Source: Nocardia stercoris
GTDB taxonomy: Bacteria > Actinomycetota > Actinomycetes > Mycobacteriales > Mycobacteriaceae
Assembly (NCBI RefSeq): GCF_003696265.1
Contig: NZ_RFFH01000003.1
Span: 372,001 to 436,000, forward strand
DNA length: 64,000 bases
Direction of reading: 5' to 3'
Part shown: positions 7,865-16,871 of the stretch, one piece after another
Numbering within the stretch: position 1 is the stretch's first letter
How the letters are laid out: each line of letters opens with the position of its first letter
Made by a program: the position numbers and the translations under genes
The notes under the pieces: model-generated
The model's input: only the letters and a program-made list of their open reading frames with translations
Databases searched by the model: none
Told to the model about the DNA's origin: nothing

Positions 7865-9067
7865 ATGACCACCACCGACACGCAGATCGCGGTGCCCGAC
7901 ACCGTTCGTGGTGAGCTGCGGCGCGGGGTGCGCAGCGTTCTGGTCGACCCGGTGGCCCTGCGGCTGGTGCGGGAACGCTTCGACAGCGAACAGGCCGGCG
8001 CGCTCGGCCGCTACCTCGCCGCGTCCCAGTCGCCGAATACGGTGCGCGCCTATCGATCCGACTGGGTGGCCTGGTCGGCGTGGTGTGCCGCCGAAGGCCG
8101 GCAGTCGCTGCCCGCCGACCCCCTCGACGTCGCCGTGTATGTCGCCGCGGCCGCCGACGCGCGAAAGACTGGCGGCGAGTGGGCATTCGGTGCCGCGACC
8201 CTGGAACGCAAGTGCGCCGCCATCGCGGCGGTCCATGCCGCGAACGGGCTGCCGTCACCGACCCGCTCGGATGTGGTGCGCCTGACCCTGCGCGGTATCC
8301 GTCGCACCCGCCGCACCCAACCCAAGCGCAAACGCCCGGTCCTGCTGCACACGCTGGAACAGCTGCTGGCCGAACTTCCCGCACCCGGCTGGCCCACCGA
8401 ACCGGCTCGCCGCCGCGATCTGCTCATCCTGCTGGTGGGATTCGCGGGCGCGTTGCGGCGCAGCGAGATCGCGGGCCTGCGGATCACCGACGTGAGCGTC
8501 CACCTCGACCACCACACCGGCGAGCCGATGCTGCTGATCCAGCTGCCGGCCACCAAGACCGACCCGTCGGGCAGCACCGGTCAGCGGGTCGCGCTACCGC
8601 GCGGCGGCCGCCCGCCGACCTGCCCGGTGTGCGCGTTCACGGACTGGATCCGGTTGCGGGAGGCCTACGCCGAGCACGGCCGCGGCGGACTACCCGGCTG
8701 GCTGGACGCCACCCCGGTCGGTACCGACCTGCACCGCTGCCACGGTTTCACCGGCACCACGCTGACCGATCCGGATCTGCCGCTGTTCCCGGCGGTGTCG
8801 CGGCACGGCGGGCTGGGCAGCACCGCGATGTCCGGCCGCGCGGTAGCGGAACTGGTGAAACGCTATGCCGCCCGTGCGGGTCTCGACCCGACCCTGTTCT
8901 CGGGGCACTCGCTGCGCTCCGGGTTCGCCACCCAGGCCGCGCTCGGTGGGGCCAGCGACCGCGAGATCATGCGGCAGGGCCGCTGGTCCAACCCGCGCAC
9001 GGTGCACGGCTACATCCGCACCGCGAACCCGCTCGACGACAACGCCGTCACCAAACTCGGCCTGTGA
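7865..9067 (+). CDS. Tyrosine recombinase / site-specific integrase
   Basis: Protein of 400 residues with a SAM-like core-binding domain (SPNTVRAYRSDWVAWSAWC, about 60-150) and a catalytic domain. The catalytic set is visible: Arg in ALRRSEIAGL, Lys in ATKTDPSG, HSLRSGF (H-x-x-R), the Trp of QGRWSN in the usual His/Trp position, and the Tyr nucleophile in HGYIRT. All catalytic residues are present, so it should be active. It stands alone: there is no excisionase, no phage or conjugation gene and no att-like duplication in view. The start ATG at 7865 has a weak ribosome site. Confidence 0.9.
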   Translation: MTTTDTQIAVPDTVRGELRRGVRSVLVDPVALRLVRERFDSEQAGALGRYLAASQSPNTVRAYRSDWVAWSAWCAAEGRQSLPADPLDVAVYVAAAADARKTGGEWAFGAATLERKCAAIAAVHAANGLPSPTRSDVVRLTLRGIRRTRRTQPKRKRPVLLHTLEQLLAELPAPGWPTEPARRRDLLILLVGFAGALRRSEIAGLRITDVSVHLDHHTGEPMLLIQLPATKTDPSGSTGQRVALPRGGRPPTCPVCAFTDWIRLREAYAEHGRGGLPGWLDATPVGTDLHRCHGFTGTTLTDPDLPLFPAVSRHGGLGSTAMSGRAVAELVKRYAARAGLDPTLFSGHSLRSGFATQAALGGASDREIMRQGRWSNPRTVHGYIRTANPLDDNAVTKLGL

Positions 9068-9076
9068 CAGCCGGTT

Positions 9077-9811
9077 TCAGGGCTGCCAGGTGAGCTTGCC
9101 GCCCTGGAAGTCCTGGGCCTTGCCGTCCTTGTAGTCGTACTCGTCGCTGGTCGGGAAGCCGTAGCGCCCGTTGACGTCGCCGTAGGACTGCCAGTTCTGC
9201 TTGATCGCGCCCCACACGGTGTGCGCGCCGGTCTTGGGCGACCAGTACACGGTGCCGCCGTCGAAGATCTGGTAGAGGCCGTCGCTGCCGGCCTTGGCGG
9301 CGTCGGTGACCGGGAAGCCCAGAATGCCGCCCTCCCAGCCCATCTGGGCCCACTTGTCGCGGATCGGACCGGACACGACGTGCGCGTCGGTGCCCAGCGA
9401 CCAGTAGATGGATCCGTTCTGGAAGTGGTTGTAGCGGCCCTCGCCGTTGGGGGTGCCCTGCTCGTCGGTGACCGGGTAGCCCAGCGGGCCGTTCTCGTAG
9501 TTGGTCGAGGCCCACTTGTCGCGGATGCGGCCGCCGACCTCGGTGGCGCCGGTCGCGGGTGTCCAGTAGATGGAGGCGTTGTTGGTGAACTTCTGGAACC
9601 GGCCGCCGTTGGCCGCCGGGGATTCGGGGGTGATCGGGTCGCCGAGTACGTCGGGCCCGCCGAGGTTGTTGTAGTCGACCTCGATTGCTCCACCGACGTC
9701 GAACGCGCCGTGCTGGGTCGCCGACGCGGGACCCGCCGCCAGGACCGCGGTCACCTCGGCCGCGGCCGCAGCCGCCGCCACCATCGCCAGAACTCTCCTC
9801 GAATTCGCCAC
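9077..9811 (-). CDS. Secreted LGFP-repeat protein
   Basis: Exported protein of about 244 residues with a signal peptide (Arg-rich start, long Ala-rich core, cleavage after GPASA) and about four LGFP-type repeats of ~50 residues (for example GPLGYPVTDEQ, GGILGFPVTDA, GRYGFPTSDE), each carrying IYW-type beta strands. LGFP repeats are found in corynebacterial and nocardial cell-wall proteins and are thought to bind the envelope. I chose the GTG at 9811 because AGGAG lies six bases upstream; a TTG two codons earlier would abut that site. Convergent with the recombinase, nine bases apart. Confidence 0.88.
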   Translation of the reverse strand: MANSRRVLAMVAAAAAAAEVTAVLAAGPASATQHGAFDVGGAIEVDYNNLGGPDVLGDPITPESPAANGGRFQKFTNNASIYWTPATGATEVGGRIRDKWASTNYENGPLGYPVTDEQGTPNGEGRYNHFQNGSIYWSLGTDAHVVSGPIRDKWAQMGWEGGILGFPVTDAAKAGSDGLYQIFDGGTVYWSPKTGAHTVWGAIKQNWQSYGDVNGRYGFPTSDEYDYKDGKAQDFQGGKLTWQP

Positions 9812-9985
9812 TGTCAACTCCTGCCGCTGTATTCCACTGGGTGTCCCGACTCGGCCGCCATCTTCCCTGTGCTGGAAGTGAGCTGCAAGAGCAACCGGGT
9901 ATTCGCTGCCTGCACCCTACGGGCTCCCAGCTGATTCCCAGGAAGCGGTGAGAGTCTTCACCGGCGCGACGGGCATGCTGGCGCG

Positions 9986-12136
9986 GTGACCGTGACCAGT
10001 ACCGAAACTTCCGACGCCGGCCCACCCGCCCCCGAAGCACCCGAGGTACCCGCTGCGGCGGAACCCGTTCCCCACGAACTGGCCCCGGCCCGCCCGTGGG
10101 AGCGGATCGCGCTGGCGGTCCTGCTGCTGGGCACCGCCGCCGCCTATCTGTGGAACATCACCGTCAACGGGATGGGCAACAACTTCTACGCCGCCGCCAC
10201 GTGGTCGGGGTCGCAGGATTGGAAGGCACTGCTCTTCGGCTCGCTGGACCCGGCGAACTTCATCACCGTCGACAAACCGCCGGTGTCGCAATGGGTCATG
10301 GGCCTGTCCGGGCAGATCTTCGGCTTCTCGAGCGCGAGCATGCTGGTCCCCGAGGCGCTGATGGCGGTCGCGGCCGTCGTCCTCATGTACGGCGCGCTGA
10401 CCCGCGCCACCGGTAGCCGCGCGAGCGGCCTGCTCGCCGGTGCCGCGCTCGCCGTGACACCGGTCGTGGCAATGATGTTCCGGTTCAACAATCCCGACGC
10501 GGTAATGGTGCTGCTGATGACCGCCGGCGCGTATTGCACGGTGCGGGCGTTGCGCGGCGCGAGTGTGCGCTGGCTGATGTTGGCCGGTGTCGCACTGGGT
10601 TTCGCGTTCCTGGCCAAGATGCTCGAGGGCCTGATGGTGTTGCCCGCGCTGGGACTGGCCTATCTGGTGGTTGCTCCGACGACGCTGGGCAAGCGGATCG
10701 CGCACTTGCTCGCGGCCGCGGTGGCGCTGGTGGTGTCCGCGGGCTGGTTCGTGCTGCTGACGATCCTGTGGCCGGCCGATTCGCGGCCGTATCTGGCCGG
10801 GTCCAAGGACAACACGTTCATGGATCTGGTGCTGGGCTACAACGGCATCTCCCGCTACCTGGGCAAGAACCACATGGGCGGCCAGAAGGGCGGCGGTCCG
10901 TTCGAGCTGCCGCCGGGCTACAAGCTGCCCGAGAACCTGCTCGGCGGGCACGGCCGCGGCGGCGGCGCGTTCAGTGGGGCCAACGGGCCGGACCGCATGT
11001 TCACCGGTGAGATCGGCTGGGAGATCTCCTGGTTGCTGCCGGCGGCACTGGTGGCGTTCGCGCTGGTCATGGTCGCGCGCGGCCGGTCCCCGCGCACCGA
11101 TGTCGTGCGCGGTGCGGCACTGGTGTTCGGCTTGTGGCTGATCATCGACGGCATCGCGTTCACCGAGATGAAGGGCGGCATGCACGCCTATTACACCCTC
11201 GCGGTAGCCCCCGGGATCGCCGGCTGTGTTGCGTTGGGTGCGTTCGAGGCGTGGCGGTTGCGCGACGGCCTGATCGGCCGGGTCGGCGGGGCCGCGCTGG
11301 TAGCGGCCTCGGGTGGCTGGGCGTTCGTGCTGCTGAACCGCAACGCGGACTGGCAGCCGTGGTTGCGCTGGACGATCCTGGCGCTGACCGTGGTCGTGAC
11401 GCTGGGTCTGTTGCTGACCGCGGCACCGGCGACGGCCCGCACGCCGGAACTGCGCCGGCGCGCGACCACCGCGCTGCTGGCGGCGAGTGTGATCGTCGGC
11501 CTGGCCGGGACCACCGCGTACGCCGCGGCGACGTTGCCGCAGGCGCACACCGGTGGTAGCCCGTCGGTGGGCCCGGCCCGTCCGAAGCAGGACGACAAGG
11601 CGAACCCGTTCGGCGGCATCACGAGACAGCAGATGGCGATGTTTACCGGCAGCGGTTCGGTCGATCCGCAGCTCACCGCGAAGCTGGAGGCCACGCACAC
11701 GACCTGGTCGGCGGCGATCGACCGGTCCGGTCCGGCGGCCGGTCTGGAGCTGGCCACGAACACCGCGGTGCTGGCGATCGGTGGTTTCACCTCCGAGGAC
11801 CCGGTGCCCACGCTGGCCGGTTTCCAGCAACTGGTGCACGACCACAAGATCGCCTACTACCTGGCCCAGGAGGTCGAGCTGCCGGACTCGTGGAAGACCG
11901 ACCAGCCGGCCCCCGGTGCGCACCACCGCAAGCCCGGCGAGCCGGCGGACCCGAACGCGCCGAAACCCGATGCGCCGCAACCGGAGTCCGCTGCGCCCGG
12001 TACGCAGGCGAACCCGGACACCCCGCGGTGGCATCCCGGCGGCAATCCCGAAATCTACAACTGGGTGTCCGCACACTATCCGGTCGAGCACATCGGCAGT
12101 ACCGCCGTCTACGACTTGACCGCCGACCCGCACTGA
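9986..12136 (+). CDS. Family 39 glycosyltransferase, ArnT/PMT-like membrane protein
   Basis: Integral membrane polyprenyl-phosphate-sugar-dependent transferase of 716 residues. After a Pro-rich cytoplasmic N-terminus there is a first membrane segment, then the acidic loop region containing YLWNITVNGMGNNFYAA, the DKPP motif (ITVDKPPVSQW) and many more membrane helices. The last ~200 residues are outside the membrane and end in a Pro-rich linker and a small domain. Such proteins move sugars to lipids, polymers or proteins at the outer face of the membrane. The gene starts at GTG 9986, divergent from the LGFP gene. Acceptor unknown. Confidence 0.85.
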   Translation: MTVTSTETSDAGPPAPEAPEVPAAAEPVPHELAPARPWERIALAVLLLGTAAAYLWNITVNGMGNNFYAAATWSGSQDWKALLFGSLDPANFITVDKPPVSQWVMGLSGQIFGFSSASMLVPEALMAVAAVVLMYGALTRATGSRASGLLAGAALAVTPVVAMMFRFNNPDAVMVLLMTAGAYCTVRALRGASVRWLMLAGVALGFAFLAKMLEGLMVLPALGLAYLVVAPTTLGKRIAHLLAAAVALVVSAGWFVLLTILWPADSRPYLAGSKDNTFMDLVLGYNGISRYLGKNHMGGQKGGGPFELPPGYKLPENLLGGHGRGGGAFSGANGPDRMFTGEIGWEISWLLPAALVAFALVMVARGRSPRTDVVRGAALVFGLWLIIDGIAFTEMKGGMHAYYTLAVAPGIAGCVALGAFEAWRLRDGLIGRVGGAALVAASGGWAFVLLNRNADWQPWLRWTILALTVVVTLGLLLTAAPATARTPELRRRATTALLAASVIVGLAGTTAYAAATLPQAHTGGSPSVGPARPKQDDKANPFGGITRQQMAMFTGSGSVDPQLTAKLEATHTTWSAAIDRSGPAAGLELATNTAVLAIGGFTSEDPVPTLAGFQQLVHDHKIAYYLAQEVELPDSWKTDQPAPGAHHRKPGEPADPNAPKPDAPQPESAAPGTQANPDTPRWHPGGNPEIYNWVSAHYPVEHIGSTAVYDLTADPH

Positions 12137-12158
12137 TCGTCCTCCGGCGATCGCAGTG

Positions 12159-12200
12159 CGGCAGCGCCGCTCCCCGCTCCGGCGGTGGGGCGGCGCTGTC
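12159..12200 (+). terminator. Probable hairpin terminator after the glycosyltransferase
   Basis: About 20 bp after the stop, CAGCGCCGC pairs with GCGGCGCTG in a long GC-rich stem (with wobble pairs it extends to ~14 bp) and is followed by GTTTC. There is no long T-run, as is common in actinobacteria. Confidence 0.45.
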
Positions 12201-12251
12201 GTTTCGACCCGAAATACCAGAGCACTGCTCTCGATCTGGCAGGATGGCGGA

Positions 12252-12965
12252 ATGACCGGAACCACACCACGCGCCCGGGCCCGCGCCCGCACCATGGACG
12301 ACATCGTGCGGATCGGCCGCGAGCACCTGGCCGTGCACGGTGCCGCGGCCCTGTCACTGCGGGCCGTGGCCCGCGATCTGGGCGTCGTGTCTTCCGCGGT
12401 CTACCGATACGTCAGCAGCCGCGACGAACTGCTCACCATGCTGGTCGTCGACGGCTTCACCGAACTCGCCGACACCGTCGACACCGCGCTCGCCACCGCT
12501 CCCGCGGACGCACGCGCCCGGATCATGGTCGTGGGCCGCACGGTCCGCGCCTGGGCGCTGGCCGAGCCCGCGCGCTACGGCCTGCTCTACGGCACCCCGG
12601 TCCCGGGCTATCAGGCACCCGCCCAGCAAACCGTGCCGCCCGGCACCCGCCTGATCGGCACCCTGCTGCAGATCGTCGACAACGCCTGCCGCACCGAGAC
12701 GGTCGCCGTGCCCGAGCCCAAACCGCGGCTGTCGGCGGGCCTGGCCGCCGACTTCGCCCTCATCCGAGACGCTTTCGGGCTCGCCGTCCCCGATTCCGTA
12801 CTGCTGCGGACGGTTTCGCTGTGGACCGGCATGTTCGGGGCGATCAGTTTCGACGTCTTCGACCAGTACGGTGAGAGCACGTTCAGCGACCGCGCGGAAC
12901 TGTTCGACCATCAGCTCGACGGGCTGTGTGACCTGCTCGGATTGCCTGCCGCGCCCGCCCGCTGA
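12252..12965 (+). CDS. TetR family regulator with C-terminal WHG-type domain
   Basis: Regulator of 237 residues. An Arg-rich start (TPRARARART) leads into the HTH LSLRAVARDLGVVSSAVYRY, then SRDELLTMLVVDGF. The C-terminal part (VRAWALAEPARYGLLYGTPV) is typical of TetR proteins with the TetR_C_13/WHG domain. I chose ATG 12252; longer in-frame versions have no ribosome site and non-coding-like composition. It lies after the glycosyltransferase hairpin, so it is probably its own unit. Confidence 0.9.
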   Translation: MTGTTPRARARARTMDDIVRIGREHLAVHGAAALSLRAVARDLGVVSSAVYRYVSSRDELLTMLVVDGFTELADTVDTALATAPADARARIMVVGRTVRAWALAEPARYGLLYGTPVPGYQAPAQQTVPPGTRLIGTLLQIVDNACRTETVAVPEPKPRLSAGLAADFALIRDAFGLAVPDSVLLRTVSLWTGMFGAISFDVFDQYGESTFSDRAELFDHQLDGLCDLLGLPAAPAR

Positions 12966-13083
12966 CCGCCGATCCGACTGGCGCGAAATGGCGTTCGGCG
13001 GCTGGGTCGGGCAGGATGACTGGACCCGCGAGCACGACTTTCTCAGAGTTTCTTCAGCAAGATGATGCGAGACTGTTAGAACG

Positions 13084-14850
13084 ATGAACGACCAGACCGA
13101 AGAGATCCCGGTATACGTGGATCGGCCCGCCGGGGATCGCGCGAGCAGGAAGCTCCCGGCGCAGGACCGGACCTCCGCTGATCGGTCCGGATCCCCCGCC
13201 GCCGACGACCCCGTCGACGCGCCCACCGAACTGCTCACTCCGGTAACCGAATTGCTGACGCCGGTGCGCGGCAGCACCACGGGTCCGAATCGCCGCCGCC
13301 GACGGGCCGCCGCGGCCGCACCGACCGGGTTGCAGGGTCGCGCGGTCCGGATGGGCAGCCGCATCATGGCCGCCGCGTCGGCGGTGATCGTCGTCACCGG
13401 AACGGGTTTCGCGTACTACACCGAGAAGAGCGTGAACAACGGGTTCTCCCGGGCCGACGTCATCAATCCCGAGGACAACGCCGCGCTCGGTGACGACATG
13501 AACATACTGCTGATCGGTCTGGACACCCGAAAGGACCAGAACGGCAACGACCTACCGAAGGACATCCTCGACCAGCTGCACGCCGGTGACGGCGAAGAGG
13601 GTGGTTACAACGCCAATTCGCTGATCCTGGTGCATATTCCGAAGGATCTCAAGAAGATCACCGCCTTCTCGATCCCGCGTGACGACTACGTGCCCGTCAC
13701 CGGGATCCCCGGATACGACCACGCCAAGATCAAGGAATCCTACGGCCTGGCGAAGTATTACGCCGAGCAGAAGCTGGAGGCCCAGGGCGTCACCGACAAG
13801 GTCGAGCTCGAGCACAAGGGCCGCGAGGCCGGCCAGAAGTCGGTGTTGCAGACGGTCAAGGCGGTCACCGGCGTGCCGATCAACCGAGTCGCGGAGGTCT
13901 CGCTGGTCGGGTTCTACGACCTGGCCAACATTCTCGGCGGCGTCGACGTCTGCCTCAATCACGCGGTCGACGACGAGTTCTATTCCGGTGCCGTCTTCCC
14001 GGCCGGCCCGCAGCATCTCGACGCCGCCAACGCATTGTCGTTCGTGCGGCAGCGACACGAGCTGGAGAACGGTGACCTCGACCGGACCCACCGTCAGCAG
14101 GCGTTCCTCACCTCGGTCGCCAAGCAGCTCAAGAGTTCCGGCACCCTCACCAATGTCACCCGGCTGCAGCAGCTGATCACCGCGGCGCAGAAGGACATCG
14201 TGCTGTCCGCGGGGTGGGACGTGCTCGACTTCGCCCAGACGCTCGGCAAGGCGGGCAAGGTACCGATCGAGTTCCAGACCCTGCCCGTGAAGGCCTACGA
14301 CACCGTCGACGGCCAAGACGTGAACGTCGTCGACCTGGCTCTGATCCGGTCGACTGTCCGTACCGCGTTCGGCATGCAGACCGATGCGCCGGTGGCTCCG
14401 AAGACCACCCCCACCAGCACGGTCGACGTGTGGAACGCCGGCGCCAATCCCGGTGACGCGGGCAAGCTGTCGACCGCGCTGGCGCAGAAGGGTTTCACCG
14501 AGGGCACTGTCGCCAGCGACACCTCCGGCCAGTATTCGGCGTCCACGATCTACTACGGTTCCGGCGCCGACACCGACGCCGGTCAGCTGTCGGACATGCT
14601 CGGCGGGATCCCGTCGGTCGCCTCGAAGAACGTCGCCGCCGGTCACGTGAAGGTGGTGCTGAGCTCCGACTTCACCCTGCCCGAGGCGCTCGGCGGCACC
14701 CCGCCTACGACCACCAGCGTCGCGCCCCCGCCGAAGTCCGGATCGACCGCGGCCGGCGCCACCGAAACACCCAGCGCCGACGACGGTGTGCCGGACTCGG
14801 GGAAGCCGGTCACCACCAGCATCGGTGACGACATCCCCTGCGTGAACTGA
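13084..14850 (+). CDS. LytR-CpsA-Psr (LCP) family cell-wall ligase
   Basis: Membrane-anchored transferase of 588 residues that in this family attaches arabinogalactan (or other glycopolymers) from a polyprenyl lipid to peptidoglycan. Order: ~90-residue charged cytoplasmic tail, one membrane segment (IMAAASAVIVVTGTGFAYY), the LCP core with NILLIGLDTR, FSIPRDDYV, the GGVDVCL motif and FVRQRHELENGDLDRTHRQQ, then a LytR_C domain (about 440-550; VDVWNAGANPGDAGKLSTAL) and a Pro/Thr tail. Several LCP paralogues are usual in Nocardia. Start ATG 13084 has no strong Shine-Dalgarno. Confidence 0.93.
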   Translation: MNDQTEEIPVYVDRPAGDRASRKLPAQDRTSADRSGSPAADDPVDAPTELLTPVTELLTPVRGSTTGPNRRRRRAAAAAPTGLQGRAVRMGSRIMAAASAVIVVTGTGFAYYTEKSVNNGFSRADVINPEDNAALGDDMNILLIGLDTRKDQNGNDLPKDILDQLHAGDGEEGGYNANSLILVHIPKDLKKITAFSIPRDDYVPVTGIPGYDHAKIKESYGLAKYYAEQKLEAQGVTDKVELEHKGREAGQKSVLQTVKAVTGVPINRVAEVSLVGFYDLANILGGVDVCLNHAVDDEFYSGAVFPAGPQHLDAANALSFVRQRHELENGDLDRTHRQQAFLTSVAKQLKSSGTLTNVTRLQQLITAAQKDIVLSAGWDVLDFAQTLGKAGKVPIEFQTLPVKAYDTVDGQDVNVVDLALIRSTVRTAFGMQTDAPVAPKTTPTSTVDVWNAGANPGDAGKLSTALAQKGFTEGTVASDTSGQYSASTIYYGSGADTDAGQLSDMLGGIPSVASKNVAAGHVKVVLSSDFTLPEALGGTPPTTTSVAPPPKSGSTAAGATETPSADDGVPDSGKPVTTSIGDDIPCVN

Positions 14851-14902
14851 CCCGAGGCGCGCCGGGTCGGGCACCGGGCCCGGCGCACCGTACGATGCCC
14901 CG

Positions 14903-15553
14903 GTGACCGCCGACGACTTCGACCACCTCGACACCTCGACCCTGCCCGCGCGGCAGCGCAAACTGCTCGAGGTCATCCGCGACGCGGTGCAGCGAGACGG
15001 ATTCGCGCCCAGCACACGGGAGTTGGCGTCGGCGGTCGGTCTGCGTTCGCCGTCGTCGGTGTCGAAGCATCTCAAGGCGCTCGAGGAGCGCGGGTTCCTG
15101 CGGCGCGGTGATTCGGTGGCGCGGCCGATGGACGTGCGCCTGTTCCTGCGCAATTCGCCTGCGGCGGTGGCGGATTCGGAGTCGGTGACAGTGCCCGTGG
15201 TGGGCGACATCGCCGCCGGCAGTCCGATCCTCGCCGAGGAGCACACCGACGATCTACTCACCCTGTCGCGTCAATTGGTCGGCCACGGAACGGTTTTCGG
15301 GCTGCGGGTGCGCGGCGAGTCGATGATCGACGCCGCCATCTGCGACGGTGACCTGGTGGTGGTGCGCCGCCAGCCCGACGCGAACTCCGGCGACATCGTG
15401 GCCGCCATGATCGACGGTGAGGCCACGGTGAAGGTGCTGCGCCGCCGCAACGGTCACACCTATCTCGAACCCCGCAACCCGGCCTACCCGGTGCTCGACG
15501 GTGACGAGGCGGTCGTGCTGGGCAAGGTGGTCTCGGTGATGCGCCGCATGTGA
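14903..15553 (+). CDS. lexA: LexA-family SOS repressor
   Basis: Self-cleaving repressor of 216 residues. The winged-helix N-terminus reads RQRKLLEVIRDAVQRDGFAP then LASAVGLRSPSSVSKHLKAL. The cleavage site Ala105-Gly106 (GDIAAGSP) and the catalytic dyad Ser140 (RGESMID) and Lys177 (TVKVLRR) are intact. The DNA-reading helix differs from what I remember of the main mycobacterial/nocardial LexA (TSTSSVAHQL there, RSPSSVSKHL here), so it may be a second LexA paralogue. No SOS box of the GAAC-N4-GTTY type is visible just upstream. Starts at GTG 14903. Confidence 0.88.
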   Translation: MTADDFDHLDTSTLPARQRKLLEVIRDAVQRDGFAPSTRELASAVGLRSPSSVSKHLKALEERGFLRRGDSVARPMDVRLFLRNSPAAVADSESVTVPVVGDIAAGSPILAEEHTDDLLTLSRQLVGHGTVFGLRVRGESMIDAAICDGDLVVVRRQPDANSGDIVAAMIDGEATVKVLRRRNGHTYLEPRNPAYPVLDGDEAVVLGKVVSVMRRM

Positions 15554-15583
15554 CGGACGTGGCCCGCGCGGCCCGATATTGCG

Positions 15584-15612
15584 TTGTCGGGCGGCTCGCT
15601 CCTGACTAGCGT
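15584..15612 (+). promoter_or_regulatory. Promoter of the FBP-domain gene
   Basis: TTGTCG (15584-15589), exactly 17 bp, then TAGCGT (15607-15612). It is well placed for a short leader ending in GAAAGGGG before ATG 15649. Confidence 0.45.
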
Positions 15613-15648
15613 GGAGCGGTCCATTTTCCGCAACGAAAGGGGATCCGC

Positions 15649-16155
15649 ATGGATCCGCTGACCGAAGGCGAGATCCGCTCGTCCTTCGTGAACTGTTCCA
15701 AGGGCGACACCAAACGCCTCAACCTGCCTCGCGACCTGGCCGACCGGCCCTGGGACGACCTGGACTTCCTGGGCTGGACCGATCCGTCGCTGGGTGGCCG
15801 CGCCTATATCGTCGTTCCCGCCGATATCCCGGTCTCGGGAGCGGACGGCCCGGTCGGGGTGGCGTTGCGCTACGAGTCCGGCGGTCCCCGCAAGGCTCAG
15901 ATGTGCACGATCTGCCTGACCACGCACACCGGTTCCGATGTGTCGCTGATGACCGCGGCGAAGGTCGGCGACGCGGGCCGGCGCGGCAATACGGTCGGCA
16001 CCTATATGTGCACCGACCTGGCGTGTTCGCTGTACGCCCGCAACAAGAAGCGTCCGGCGCTCGGTAACCGCTATCGCGAGGAACTGTCTCCGGAGGAGAA
16101 GGCCCTGCGGGTGCGCGAGAACCTGGCCGCGTTCCTGCTCCGCGTCACCGGCTGA
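15649..16155 (+). CDS. FBP-domain protein with C-terminal treble-clef zinc finger
   Basis: Cytoplasmic protein of 168 residues resembling the actinobacterial FBP-domain family, whose C-terminal zinc finger is related to the elongation-factor-G-binding FusB/FBP proteins. The putative zinc ligands are the CTIC pair (about 88-91) and a second pair in MCTDLACS (about 124-129). The C-terminus RENLAAFLLRVTG is typical of the family. It may act on the ribosome or EF-G, but that is inferred from family membership. It has its own promoter and a good Shine-Dalgarno. Confidence 0.8.
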   Translation: MDPLTEGEIRSSFVNCSKGDTKRLNLPRDLADRPWDDLDFLGWTDPSLGGRAYIVVPADIPVSGADGPVGVALRYESGGPRKAQMCTICLTTHTGSDVSLMTAAKVGDAGRRGNTVGTYMCTDLACSLYARNKKRPALGNRYREELSPEEKALRVRENLAAFLLRVTG

Positions 16156-16201
16156 CCCACCCGGCCCGCCGTTCGTCCGTCGACAACAGGAGGTAGCTGC
16201 C

Positions 16202-16327
16202 GTGTGCCGACACAGCAGACCCCATCCCGGCCCCGGCCGGGACCCCGAAACAGCCGCATCCGCCGAGTCCGGCGATCACCCCGTCCGTTCCGCGCGTCCG
16301 CCCCGCCCGGCCGGCCGGGCACGTTAG
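16202..16327 (+). CDS. Small 41-residue ORF with a strong Shine-Dalgarno
   Basis: GTG at 16202 is preceded at 7 bases by AGGAGGT (16188-16194), the strongest ribosome site in this region. The peptide starts MCRHSRPHPG, is rich in Pro, Arg and Ser, and ends at TAG 16325. It is too short for most gene callers. The Met-Cys start and Arg/Pro content recall leader peptides, but no hairpin or target gene close behind proves that. A second GTG two bases on is in another frame. Confidence 0.35.
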   Translation: MCRHSRPHPGPGRDPETAASAESGDHPVRSARPPRPAGRAR

Positions 16328-16388
16328 GGTTTTGCGAAACTTCGACTGTCCGCCCCCGCGCGGACCGACGCGGTCAGGAAGCGCGCCC

Positions 16389-16850
16389 ATGCCCTATGCA
16401 GTGGACTTCAAGGATGTTTCGACCACCGGCCTGGAATCCTCGCCGGTCGCACCCGCTCTGGCGGGCTTGCGGGCGAACGAGGCCCGCTATTTCAAGAACA
16501 AGTACGACCACACCTTCACCGTCGAGCCCGCCGCCGAGGCCGAGTCGACGATCGACTGGGTGAGCCGCATCCTGCGCGAAGAACGCGATATCGTCATCGC
16601 CTCTCCCCCGCTCGAGGCCACCGAATTCGAGGTCGAGGGCATCCGCATGGCCTACGTCTTCTACCGGAGCGGCCTCTCGATCAACGTCATGTACACCCTC
16701 GCGGACGCCGGCAAACGAGCGGTCGGCTTCAAACTGTCCGACGGCATGGAGATCCCCGCCGAACTCTCGTCCTTCAAGTTCGCCCGCCAGAAGTCGAAGC
16801 TGGCCGGCACCATCCGCGGCAGCTACTTCGTCATCAAGAACGAGTACTGA
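16389..16850 (+). CDS. Hypothetical protein (153 aa)
   Basis: Not recognised. The protein MPYAVDFKDV... has no signal peptide, membrane segment or cysteines, is mixed alpha/beta in appearance, and ends with RGSYFVIKNEY. GC at third positions is high, so it is very probably real. The ATG at 16389 was preferred to an upstream TTG. It is convergent with the MmcQ/YjbR-like gene and stands alone. Confidence 0.75.
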   Translation: MPYAVDFKDVSTTGLESSPVAPALAGLRANEARYFKNKYDHTFTVEPAAEAESTIDWVSRILREERDIVIASPPLEATEFEVEGIRMAYVFYRSGLSINVMYTLADAGKRAVGFKLSDGMEIPAELSSFKFARQKSKLAGTIRGSYFVIKNEY

Positions 16851-16871
16851 GTCCGGGGCACCCGCGGCCGT

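Noticed and set aside
7624..9076. Prophage or integrative element around the recombinase
   Set aside because: No other phage, plasmid or conjugation gene, no tRNA target and no flanking direct repeat in view.
9917..12304. 795-codon open frame on the minus strand opposite the glycosyltransferase
   Set aside because: It is rich in Arg/His/Gln with no domain, and the opposite strand encodes a clear membrane transferase with DKPP motif. Long antisense frames are common at this GC.
14903..15553. Phage-type CI repressor
   Set aside because: The winged-helix N-terminus and Ala-Gly cleavage site fit LexA better than a CI-type HTH.
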